From: Shewanella fodinae
Lineage (GTDB): Bacteria; Pseudomonadota; Gammaproteobacteria; Enterobacterales; Shewanellaceae
Length of the DNA: 64,000 bases
Assembly: GCF_014651955.1 (NCBI RefSeq)
Contig: NZ_BMXW01000015.1
Span: 23,587-87,586 of the forward strand
Direction: 5' to 3'
A program made the translations under genes and the position numbers. Below are positions 49,185-56,008 of this stretch, piece after piece (positions within the stretch are counted from its first letter, which is position 1; every line of letters starts with the position of its first letter). Below the pieces are notes generated by a model. That model had not been told where the DNA came from and made no database searches. It saw nothing but the letters and a program-made list of their open reading frames with translations.

Positions 49185-49352
49185 TAATCCCATTGTGGCT
49201 TGCCCCACGCAAGCGAACCGTAATCTTTGCGGCAAGGTACTGTTAATATACGGAATTGCCTCGTGCACAGATTACACCAACTTGACGGTCCGGCCTATGC
49301 TCCCGGTAAATTCCGCGACAACGCCGGCCGAACAGCTAATGATGGAGAAAAC

Positions 49353-50294
49353 ATGGCAGGGATACTCACCCGTATTGTCACAGTGCTCATGTTGTTGTCT
49401 CTCACCGCCTGCGGTGATGACCGCCCCGAACAGATAGCCCAGCTACAACAACTCGACAGCCAGAGACTACAGAAGTTATCACAGCAGTTGGACAACGGAC
49501 AGATACGCAACGCCATGCTGTTAACCCAATATACTCGGATACTCGCATCTGAACGGCCCGACCTGCAACCGCTGATGACAGAAATGGCCAAAGACGGTGG
49601 CAGCAGTGGCCCTATGTTCAGTTCTCTGAAACAGCGGCTGCAAGATGCTGGCAGTGTCAGTAACTTTCCCGGTCTGGATGAGCAGTTGCAGGAGCTGAAA
49701 AATATCTTTCAGGCAACCGATCCAAGCCAGTACAACGACATGCTATCCGATCAGGTGAATGTGGTTGCCGATATGTCTAACGGTAAGCTGGCGCGGGTCA
49801 ATGCTGTCAGCAAAGAAACCTCGACCGTTGCCAACAATGCGCAAAACTTCGGCCCTGGCAGTCAGTTGGTGGGCAATCCGGCATATGGTCACTGGGCTAG
49901 CGGTTCCAATGGCACTTCGTTTTGGGAGTGGTATGGCATGTATGCCATGTTCTCCAACCTCTTTAACCGCCCGATTTATTACGACAACTGGTCACGCGCC
50001 CGCGATTACAGCTATTACAATGATGTCGGCCGCTACCGCTACACTTCGCCCAAACAAGCCAGTAGCCAGGATCAGCTGTATCAACGCACGAAAAAACGCT
50101 TCGATTCACAAGGGAAACGTTTCGACAGCCCCTATGCAAAGTCGCGCACCGGCTCAACAGCGTTGTCACGGCAAAGCATCAGCACCCCCAAAAGTAGCAG
50201 TGGGAGTAGCAAGTTCCGCTCTAATTATGCCAAAGACAGCAGTTTCCGTAATTCAAGTTTCCGCACCAGCCGTGGGATCAGTCGCGGTAAGTAA
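49353..50294 (+). CDS. Lipoprotein of the PspA island, unknown function
   Basis: A 313-residue protein. ATG at 49353 has GGAG upstream. A lipobox LSLTAC places the lipid-modified Cys at residue 20; the +2 residue is Gly, compatible with sorting to the outer membrane. A helical part follows (about 25-140, Gln/Leu-rich), then an aromatic-rich section (WEWYGMYAMFSNLFNRPIYYDNW), and a basic Ser/Arg/Lys-rich end (from about 245 on, many SS and R residues). I recognise no family. It starts a unit of three genes with DUF350 and the spermidine-synthase-like enzyme. Confidence 0.75.
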   Translation: MAGILTRIVTVLMLLSLTACGDDRPEQIAQLQQLDSQRLQKLSQQLDNGQIRNAMLLTQYTRILASERPDLQPLMTEMAKDGGSSGPMFSSLKQRLQDAGSVSNFPGLDEQLQELKNIFQATDPSQYNDMLSDQVNVVADMSNGKLARVNAVSKETSTVANNAQNFGPGSQLVGNPAYGHWASGSNGTSFWEWYGMYAMFSNLFNRPIYYDNWSRARDYSYYNDVGRYRYTSPKQASSQDQLYQRTKKRFDSQGKRFDSPYAKSRTGSTALSRQSISTPKSSSGSSKFRSNYAKDSSFRNSSFRTSRGISRGK

Positions 50295-50317
50295 ACAGCA
50301 ACAGTAAAGGAATCAAG

Positions 50318-51217
50318 ATGACACTCTTTCAGGAATTCGGTATCACATCACAGCTGGCAGGTATCCTTGCCATCGATCTTGGGATTGCGGTGATCCTGCT
50401 GGCACTGATGCGTTACATGCAGGGTTGGAGCGTAAAGGTCAACAGTAATGAGGAGCTTGCCGTACGTGATAATTTTGCCTTTGGGATCAGCACTGCTGGT
50501 GCCGTGGCGGCGTTAGGCATAGTGCTTACCGGGGCCATTACCGGGGCTGCAGCACACAGCTACGTGCAAGAAGCCATTGGTATGAGCGCTTACGGCATCT
50601 GCGGATTAGTGCTGATCAAACTCGGACGCTTTCTGCATGACAAAATAGCCCTTAACCAGTTCGACAAAGATGCACTAGTGCTGAAGGGTAATATTTCGGT
50701 CGCCATTGTGGATGCCGCTGCGGCGATAGCGACAGCACTGGTGATCCGCGCCGTGTTGTTGTGGGCAGAAGACTTGACACTCAACACCTTCATCGCCATT
50801 TTTAGCGCCTTTGCAGTATCACAGTTGATGCTGGTATTGCTGACTCGCGGGCTTGAAATTGCCTATTCCCGTCGCAATCAGGGCGCATCATTACAACAAG
50901 CATTGGTGGAAGGTAACACCGCATTGGCGTTGCGCCACGCCGGCACCATGATTGCTATGGGGCTAAGTTTTAATGCCGCCAGCCACTTTATGGACTATGC
51001 GCCAACCGCCTATATCAGCAACCTGTTGGGATGGCTGCTGTTTTCTATCATTATGCTGCTGGTATTAACGTTGCTGACAAAAGTGGTGAAGTGGTTGGTG
51101 CTGGCCAAAATCGACTTATCAGAAGAGGTAGAGCGGCAACTGAATATCGGCTTGGCTTCGGTAGAAATGGCTATCAGTATTGCGGTCGCACTGATCCTAA
51201 CCGGTTTGATGGCGTAA
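50318..51217 (+). CDS. DUF350 membrane protein (two repeats, YjfL-like)
   Basis: A 299-residue membrane protein that has two DUF350-like repeats of three or four helices (residues about 5-145 and 155-295). Both repeats have an Asn- and Asp-bearing helix ahead of a Gly/Ala-rich helix (NFAFGISTAGAVAALG in the first; NTALALRHAGTMIAMGLSF in the second). E. coli YjfL has one repeat and is coded with the PspA homologue YjfJ. Function is unknown. AAAGGA precedes ATG by six bases. Three bp separate it from the next gene, pointing to a joint job with the aminopropyltransferase-like protein. Confidence 0.85.
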   Translation: MTLFQEFGITSQLAGILAIDLGIAVILLALMRYMQGWSVKVNSNEELAVRDNFAFGISTAGAVAALGIVLTGAITGAAAHSYVQEAIGMSAYGICGLVLIKLGRFLHDKIALNQFDKDALVLKGNISVAIVDAAAAIATALVIRAVLLWAEDLTLNTFIAIFSAFAVSQLMLVLLTRGLEIAYSRRNQGASLQQALVEGNTALALRHAGTMIAMGLSFNAASHFMDYAPTAYISNLLGWLLFSIIMLLVLTLLTKVVKWLVLAKIDLSEEVERQLNIGLASVEMAISIAVALILTGLMA

Positions 51218-51220
51218 ATT

Positions 51221-52936
51221 GTGACAACGGATACTCCAACCGTCACCCGTAATGGCCTGACCCGACTCGACGACATTCTGCTGCTGGGGATCATGGGCAT
51301 TCTCGCCGCCTGTGGTCTCATATACGAATATCTGTTGTCGCATTATGCCGGGCGGATCCTGGGAGCACTGGAAGCTGCTATCTACACCATGATCGGTCTG
51401 ATGATCGTCTCGATGGGATTTGGTGCCTTTGCCGCCCGCAAAATCAAATCAGCGTTTGACGGTTTTGCCAGACTGGAGCTGAGTGTGGCGCTGCTGGGCT
51501 CGTTAGCCATACTCATTACTGCTGCGGTCATCGGTTTTGGCCACGAATTGCCTAAACTCATCGCCCAGACCATGGAATTACCCCCAGATCAACTGCCGGA
51601 TGGCGGTTTTATCGGTAAATTTCAATCTGTCGCCGTCTACCTGCCTTATGTGTGGGGTGTATTATTGGGCTTGATGATCGGGATGGAAATCCCACTGATC
51701 GCCCGAGTGCGCCAGGCATTAAGCGATGAACATCTGCTGCACAATGCTGGCACCATTTACGGTGCCGATTACATTGGTGCGGGCATTGGTGCCGCCATCT
51801 GGGTCGCCTTTATGCTGGCGCTCGACACCCAGTTAGCGGCGGCACTCACCGCAGGCTTTAACCTGCTGGCAGGCTTACTGTTTATTTTGCGTTTCCGCGA
51901 GCGGATCCTTCATGCCAACTGGCTGTTAGCTGGGCACCTGCTGGCAACGGGGTTGTTGTTACTGCTGGCAATCAAAGGCCCTATATGGGAGCAATCGTTT
52001 AACAACCTGTTGTATAAAGACAATGTTATCTACAGCAAGGCCACGCGCTTCCAGCAATTAACATTTACTGAGCGATTAATGGGCAACCATCTGCCGCCGG
52101 TATATTCCATGTACATCAACGGCCGCCTGCAATTTTCCTCAATTGACGAACACATCTATCACGCCTATCTGGTACATCCGGTACTGGCGGCTAGTGCCCG
52201 CCATGACAAAGTGCTAGTGATTGGTGGCGGTGACGGCTTAGCACTGCGGCAAATCTATAAATGGCAGCCACAACAAGTGACATTATTGGATCTGGATAAA
52301 GAGGTGGTCACCCTATTTAAGAATCCACCAAGTGAGATGCCAAAACGGCTGGCTCATGCATTATTGGCCTTAAACGGTAATGCCTTTAACGATCCGCGAG
52401 TACAGGTGATGTTCAATGATGCCTTTAATGGTGTTGATACACTGATCCAACAAGGACGTAAATACGATGCCATTATTGTAGATCTCCCGGATCCATCTCA
52501 TCCCGATCTCAACAAGCTGTATTCCGACCTGTTTTATCGCAAGCTAGCACAGTTGCTCAGTGCCGATGGCGCGATCGGAATCCAGTCAACATCCCCCTAC
52601 CACGCCACCAAAGCGTTTATCTCTATTGGTAAAACCTTGGCATTGGCAGGCTTCAAAGTCGATCAGTATCATCACAATGTGCCCAGTTTTGGTGAATGGG
52701 GCTGGAGCATTGGCACCCTTACTGGCAAAGATGCGCGCAGTCGCCTACAAACATTGCAGACACTACCGGTAGATGATAGCTGGCTGACTCCGGGTCTTAT
52801 CCGAGCAGCGTTTGAATTTCCGAAAAATTTTTACAGTAAAAATGATCAGGTTCAGGCGAATACCATAGGCTCATTGCAGTTGTATCATTACCATCTGCAA
52901 GCTTGGAGCGACAGTCAGGGCGTCGCCACTTTTTAA
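51221..52936 (+). CDS. Membrane-embedded spermidine-synthase-like protein
   Basis: A 571-residue protein with about seven membrane helices (residues 20-260) joined to a cytoplasmic Rossmann methyltransferase-like domain of the spermidine synthase family. The domain has LVIGGGDGLALRQIYKW for dcSAM/SAM binding, LLDLDKEVV, and the catalytic region YDAIIVDLPDPSHPDLNKLYS with the key Asp residues, then SPYHATKAF and a PSFGEWGWSIGT end. GTG start right after the DUF350 stop. It could move an aminopropyl group to a substrate presented by the membrane partner. The exact product is unknown. Confidence 0.85.
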   Translation: MTTDTPTVTRNGLTRLDDILLLGIMGILAACGLIYEYLLSHYAGRILGALEAAIYTMIGLMIVSMGFGAFAARKIKSAFDGFARLELSVALLGSLAILITAAVIGFGHELPKLIAQTMELPPDQLPDGGFIGKFQSVAVYLPYVWGVLLGLMIGMEIPLIARVRQALSDEHLLHNAGTIYGADYIGAGIGAAIWVAFMLALDTQLAAALTAGFNLLAGLLFILRFRERILHANWLLAGHLLATGLLLLLAIKGPIWEQSFNNLLYKDNVIYSKATRFQQLTFTERLMGNHLPPVYSMYINGRLQFSSIDEHIYHAYLVHPVLAASARHDKVLVIGGGDGLALRQIYKWQPQQVTLLDLDKEVVTLFKNPPSEMPKRLAHALLALNGNAFNDPRVQVMFNDAFNGVDTLIQQGRKYDAIIVDLPDPSHPDLNKLYSDLFYRKLAQLLSADGAIGIQSTSPYHATKAFISIGKTLALAGFKVDQYHHNVPSFGEWGWSIGTLTGKDARSRLQTLQTLPVDDSWLTPGLIRAAFEFPKNFYSKNDQVQANTIGSLQLYHYHLQAWSDSQGVATF

Positions 52937-52949
52937 CGCGAGATAATAC

Positions 52950-52977
52950 TTGACATAATATGTCCCGGTGTTATCTT
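52950..52977 (+). promoter_or_regulatory. Promoter of the DUF2170-pspA unit
   Basis: TTGACA at 52950-52955 is a perfect -35 element, with TATCTT at 52972-52977 as the -10, 16 bp apart. It is flanked by two identical palindromes: one overlaps the -35, the other begins nine bases after the -10 and would cover the start of transcription. Confidence 0.65.
52952..52964. promoter_or_regulatory. 13-bp palindromic operator, copy 2
   Basis: GACATAATATGTC, identical to copy 3 and to the reverse complement of copy 1. It covers the last four bases of the -35 box of the pspA unit promoter. Confidence 0.75.
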
Positions 52978-52985
52978 TAATCACG

Positions 52986-52998
52986 GACATAATATGTC
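52986..52998. promoter_or_regulatory. 13-bp palindromic operator, copy 3
   Basis: GACATAATATGTC, centred 34 bp after copy 2, just over three turns of the helix. It lies between the -10 box and the ribosome-binding site of the DUF2170 gene. Confidence 0.75.
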
Positions 52999-53011
52999 AG
53001 CGAGGACAATA

Positions 53012-53425
53012 ATGAATATTCACACTATTGCCAACCACCTGAATGGACTTGGCGACAATAGCTCAACCGGACAGCGGTTCGATTGTTATCCCATTGATGG
53101 GGATGTGGAAGTTTTGCAAGTCAACGTGGTAGGCCGTGAAGAGATCCCGATTTTCGTGTCTGCAACCGAGAATCAAATCCTGTGCATCAGCTACCTCTGG
53201 GGAGAAGATGAAGTGGTACAGGAAAGCCGCACTGAAATGTTCGAAACCATGTTGGGGTTGAACATTCCAATGCCACTGTCATCTTTCGCCAAGATTGATG
53301 ACAAATATGTATTGTTTGGTGCTCTGTCGCTGGATGCCAGCATGCTGGAGATCGAGCAAGAGCTGTCGGTACTGTCAGACAACTGTCTGGAAGTGATCGA
53401 CGAAATGGCCGACTATTTGAAATAA
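53012..53425 (+). CDS. DUF2170 family protein (YjfI-like)
   Basis: A 137-residue acidic soluble protein. ATG at 53012 has GAGGA upstream; the longer frame start at 52994 lies inside an operator palindrome and is rejected. VEVLQVNVVGREEIPIFVSATENQILCISYLW and PLSSFAKIDDKYVLFGALS identify DUF2170, a family regularly coded just before YjfJ-type PspA proteins. Function is unknown; the fixed association suggests a direct partner of PspA. First gene of the second unit; pspA follows after 11 bp. Confidence 0.85.
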   Translation: MNIHTIANHLNGLGDNSSTGQRFDCYPIDGDVEVLQVNVVGREEIPIFVSATENQILCISYLWGEDEVVQESRTEMFETMLGLNIPMPLSSFAKIDDKYVLFGALSLDASMLEIEQELSVLSDNCLEVIDEMADYLK

Positions 53426-53436
53426 GGAGCCTACTC

Positions 53437-54129
53437 ATGGGTATTTTGAATAAAATTCTGACAGCCTTCCGTGGCGGTGCCACTGAAATCGGCCAAAACA
53501 TCGTAGATGCCAATGCCACCCGTATCTTTGAACAGGAGATCCGTGACGCAGAAAAACATCTGACCAAAGCCAAGCGCGAACTGACTGACGTGATGGCCAA
53601 AGAGATGCAGGCAGCACGCGAAATTGAACGCTTAAAACGCACCATTGCAGAGCATGAAGGTTATGCCACGCAAGCGCTAGAAAAACACAATGAAGCGCTG
53701 GCGTTGGAAGTCGCGCAGAAGATTGCCGAACTGGAACAGCAGTTAGAAGAACAACAGACTGCCAATGCCAGCTTCAGCGACCATGCCGCGCGGTTGAAAG
53801 ATCTGGTGAAAAAAACCGAACGGCAGTTGGCGGATTATCAGCGGCAGTTATCGATGGTGAAAACCACCGAGAGCGTGCAGAAAGCGACCGCGTCTATCAC
53901 CGACTCATTTGCTTCCAGCAACTCAAAACTGCTCAATGCCAAAGATTCACTGGAACGCATTAAAGCGCGTCAGCAGCAGTTTGATGACCGTTTGAAAGCG
54001 GCAGAAGAACTGGAAACTGAAAACAGTGATAAATCACTGAAAGCCAAGCTGGCAGAAGCCGGTATCGGTGAGCAGAAAACCTCTGCTAACGATGTACTGG
54101 AACGCCTGAAAGCCAAAAAAGGCTCATAA
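53437..54129 (+). CDS. PspA/IM30 family protein (YjfJ-like)
   Basis: A 230-residue, almost completely helical protein of the PspA/IM30/Vipp1 (ESCRT-III-like) family, which binds stressed inner membranes and forms rods or rings. It starts MGILNKILTAFRGGATEIGQ, an amphipathic helix for membrane contact, then long coiled coils: IFEQEIRDAEKHLTKAKRELTD and VQKATASITDSF. The absence of pspB, pspC and pspF next to it shows this is the YjfJ branch and not the classic phage-shock operon. GGAG precedes the ATG. It lies between DUF2170 and DUF2491, as in E. coli yjfIJK. Confidence 0.93.
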   Translation: MGILNKILTAFRGGATEIGQNIVDANATRIFEQEIRDAEKHLTKAKRELTDVMAKEMQAAREIERLKRTIAEHEGYATQALEKHNEALALEVAQKIAELEQQLEEQQTANASFSDHAARLKDLVKKTERQLADYQRQLSMVKTTESVQKATASITDSFASSNSKLLNAKDSLERIKARQQQFDDRLKAAEELETENSDKSLKAKLAEAGIGEQKTSANDVLERLKAKKGS

Positions 54130-54132
54130 CTC

Positions 54133-54783
54133 ATGAGCTTTATCGGTAAGTGGTTTGGCAAAGAAGCACCGGTGACACGTCAGCTCACACAGCCGATGGA
54201 TCTGCGTGTAGGCGATATGGTCACGCTGGATGATAGTTTCGCCCTGCCCCCGCAGTTGCGGGGGCAACAATTCAGGGTAGAAGCCATCAATACCTACGAA
54301 TATGAACATAGCCAAGAACCTGAGTTTGTGCTCAAAGGCAACTCGGGTGATGCCGTTTATATGGGGCTGGAACAGGATGACGAAACTTGGTTGGCATTTT
54401 CCATCAAGCTGCATCGCTCACAAGTAGAAGCATTGTTTGACCTAGACGCATTTGCTGAAATCTTTGACGAGCCCGGTAAAGCCACTCTTCGCACATTGCC
54501 GCTCACGGATGCCACAGAACCCTATGCACAGTGGTTGGCTGACGAATATCATCAGGTTACCTTTGCCCAATTCGGATATTTTCATCGACAAGATTATCGT
54601 CATGGTAAACCGTCGCAATTTATGGAAAATAACCCAGGTGACGCATTTGAAGCCTACGAGTTATTGGATGGTGACGAAAGCAGAGCAGTCGATATTGAAG
54701 TCTATCAAGACGGAGATACCGACGTGTTGCTGACCCTTTACCGCCCGTTATCAGATATTTGTGAATATTGGCCAGGAGAGTAG
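54133..54783 (+). CDS. DUF2491 family protein (YjfK-like)
   Basis: A 216-residue soluble protein. It opens MSFIGKWFGK, followed by beta-rich sequence with QLRGQQFRVEAINTYEY, VYMGLEQDDETWLAFSI, and acidic stretches. It fits DUF2491 (E. coli YjfK), coded after YjfJ-type PspA. Function is unknown. It begins 3 bp after the pspA stop. A strong GC hairpin lies about 110 nt inside the coding region (54246-54265). Confidence 0.8.
   Translation: MSFIGKWFGKEAPVTRQLTQPMDLRVGDMVTLDDSFALPPQLRGQQFRVEAINTYEYEHSQEPEFVLKGNSGDAVYMGLEQDDETWLAFSIKLHRSQVEALFDLDAFAEIFDEPGKATLRTLPLTDATEPYAQWLADEYHQVTFAQFGYFHRQDYRHGKPSQFMENNPGDAFEAYELLDGDESRAVDIEVYQDGDTDVLLTLYRPLSDICEYWPGE
54246..54265. repeat. Intragenic GC hairpin in the DUF2491 gene
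   Basis: Perfect nine-base arms GCCCCCGCA and TGCGGGGGC separated by GT. It is the strongest hairpin I noticed inside a coding region in this window. Located between pspA and the downstream genes, it could protect the pspA mRNA end or reduce read-through, but it has no T-run. Confidence 0.6.
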
Positions 54784-54789
54784 TGCCAG

Positions 54790-55119
54790 ATGAGTAAAAA
54801 CCACCCGTTTCCAGAGAAATGGCTGCAAAACCAAAAAGCTGCCAAAGCAACACAGGTAGCGTTTGACCTGGATGAGCGCTTTCAGTACTCCATCCGTAAA
54901 GCCGCCCTGGATACGGGCGTAAGCCCATCTGATCAAATCCGCATGATCCTCGGACTGAGCGTGGCTAAAAGGCCTAAACGACCACGGCTGACTGTTTCAT
55001 TGAGCGCCGAAGATTATGTACAACTAGCAGAAAAATACGGTTTACCACCAGAATCTCAGCTGGAAATCAAACGGCGGGTACTGGAAGATCTGGTTAACTT
55101 TGTTGACGATAAGTCGTAA
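54790..55119 (+). CDS. Small protein with two RHH-like segments
   Basis: A 109-residue basic protein with no named family that I recognise. It appears to have two similar modules, each a beta strand then two helices. The first is at about residues 20-57 (TQVAFDLDERFQYSIRKAAL..., then PSDQIRMILGL) and the second at about 64-103 (RLTVSLSAEDYVQLAEKYGL, then ESQLEIKRRVLEDLV). Alternating strand residues followed by helix-turn-helix resemble ribbon-helix-helix DNA-binding units. A DNA-binding regulator coded inside the operon could be the one that binds the GACATAATATGTC sites. Six bp after DUF2491. Confidence 0.65.
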   Translation: MSKNHPFPEKWLQNQKAAKATQVAFDLDERFQYSIRKAALDTGVSPSDQIRMILGLSVAKRPKRPRLTVSLSAEDYVQLAEKYGLPPESQLEIKRRVLEDLVNFVDDKS

Positions 55120-55191
55120 TCCAGACATTTACAGGGCGCGGTAACTTTTCTACCCTGTTGTTACCGCACAGATTTTCCCCTGGAATCGCGC

Positions 55192-55983
55192 ATGAAATTG
55201 AAAGGACGCTGGGCTAACAATATTCAGTTGTCGCCATTCGAACTGGTGATGATGCTGCTATCGCTGTTTTCAGTGGTGTTGATCCTGTGTATGGCGTTAC
55301 TGCCAATGGACAAGGAAACCCGTAAACTACTGTTTTTTATTGACACCAGTATCTGTTGCATCTTCCTGATCAATTTTTTCGTTGGTCTGCTAAGGTCTGA
55401 TAACAAATCATTGTTTTTAAAAGAACACTGGATCGATTTTGTCGCCAGTATTCCCGCCATAGAACCCTTGCGCTTTGCCCGACTATTCCAGATTTTACGG
55501 GTTATCCGGCTGCTGCGGATGAGCCGCTCTATCTTGGGCTCACTGTTAAAACAGCGGCGTCAAACAACATTGGCCAGTCTATTGCTGGCGATGGTTACCA
55601 TCGTGGCATTTGCTTCAGTGCTGATATTGTTGGTAGAAAACGGCGAACCCGGTGCCAATATTAAAACTGCGGAAGATGCCATCTGGTGGTCATTGGTGAC
55701 TATCTCAACCGTTGGTTATGGTGATTTTTATCCGGTCACCACCGTTGGTCATGTGATTGGCGGGTTGGTGATCCTCTGCGGCGTCAGCTTTTTCGGCGTG
55801 ATATCCGGTTATATGGCGTCCCTGTTCGTCGCGCCAGACGAACAGGAAAATTTGGAAAACCAACGACAAGCATTCAAACACCAGCTTGATGATGTCCTGC
55901 AGCGAATGGAACATAACCAGCAGCAGATGTTGCAGGAGATCACTGCCCTCAAACAACAACTGACAGCGCAGCAGCATAAATAA
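55192..55983 (+). CDS. Voltage-gated-like potassium channel
   Basis: A 263-residue ion channel. It has S1-S4-like helices (residues about 13-115) with an Arg-rich S4 (RFARLFQILRVIRLLRMSR), then S5, a pore helix and the K+ selectivity filter TVGYGD at residues 173-178, and S6. A C-terminal coiled coil (about 215-263, Gln-rich) likely aids tetramer assembly. Last gene of the pspA unit, 72 bp after the RHH-like gene. Membrane damage that collapses the potential could be sensed or relieved by K+ flow; that link with PspA is inference. Confidence 0.9.
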   Translation: MKLKGRWANNIQLSPFELVMMLLSLFSVVLILCMALLPMDKETRKLLFFIDTSICCIFLINFFVGLLRSDNKSLFLKEHWIDFVASIPAIEPLRFARLFQILRVIRLLRMSRSILGSLLKQRRQTTLASLLLAMVTIVAFASVLILLVENGEPGANIKTAEDAIWWSLVTISTVGYGDFYPVTTVGHVIGGLVILCGVSFFGVISGYMASLFVAPDEQENLENQRQAFKHQLDDVLQRMEHNQQQMLQEITALKQQLTAQQHK

Positions 55984-56000
55984 GGCGGCAACCTGCCGCC
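55984..56000 (-). terminator. Hairpin between channel and ygiF
   Basis: GGCGGCA-ACC-TGCCGCC, a perfect seven-base stem between convergent genes. On the minus strand it is followed by TTATTT, so it may end ygiF transcription. Confidence 0.55.
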
Positions 56001-56008
56001 TCGCTGAT

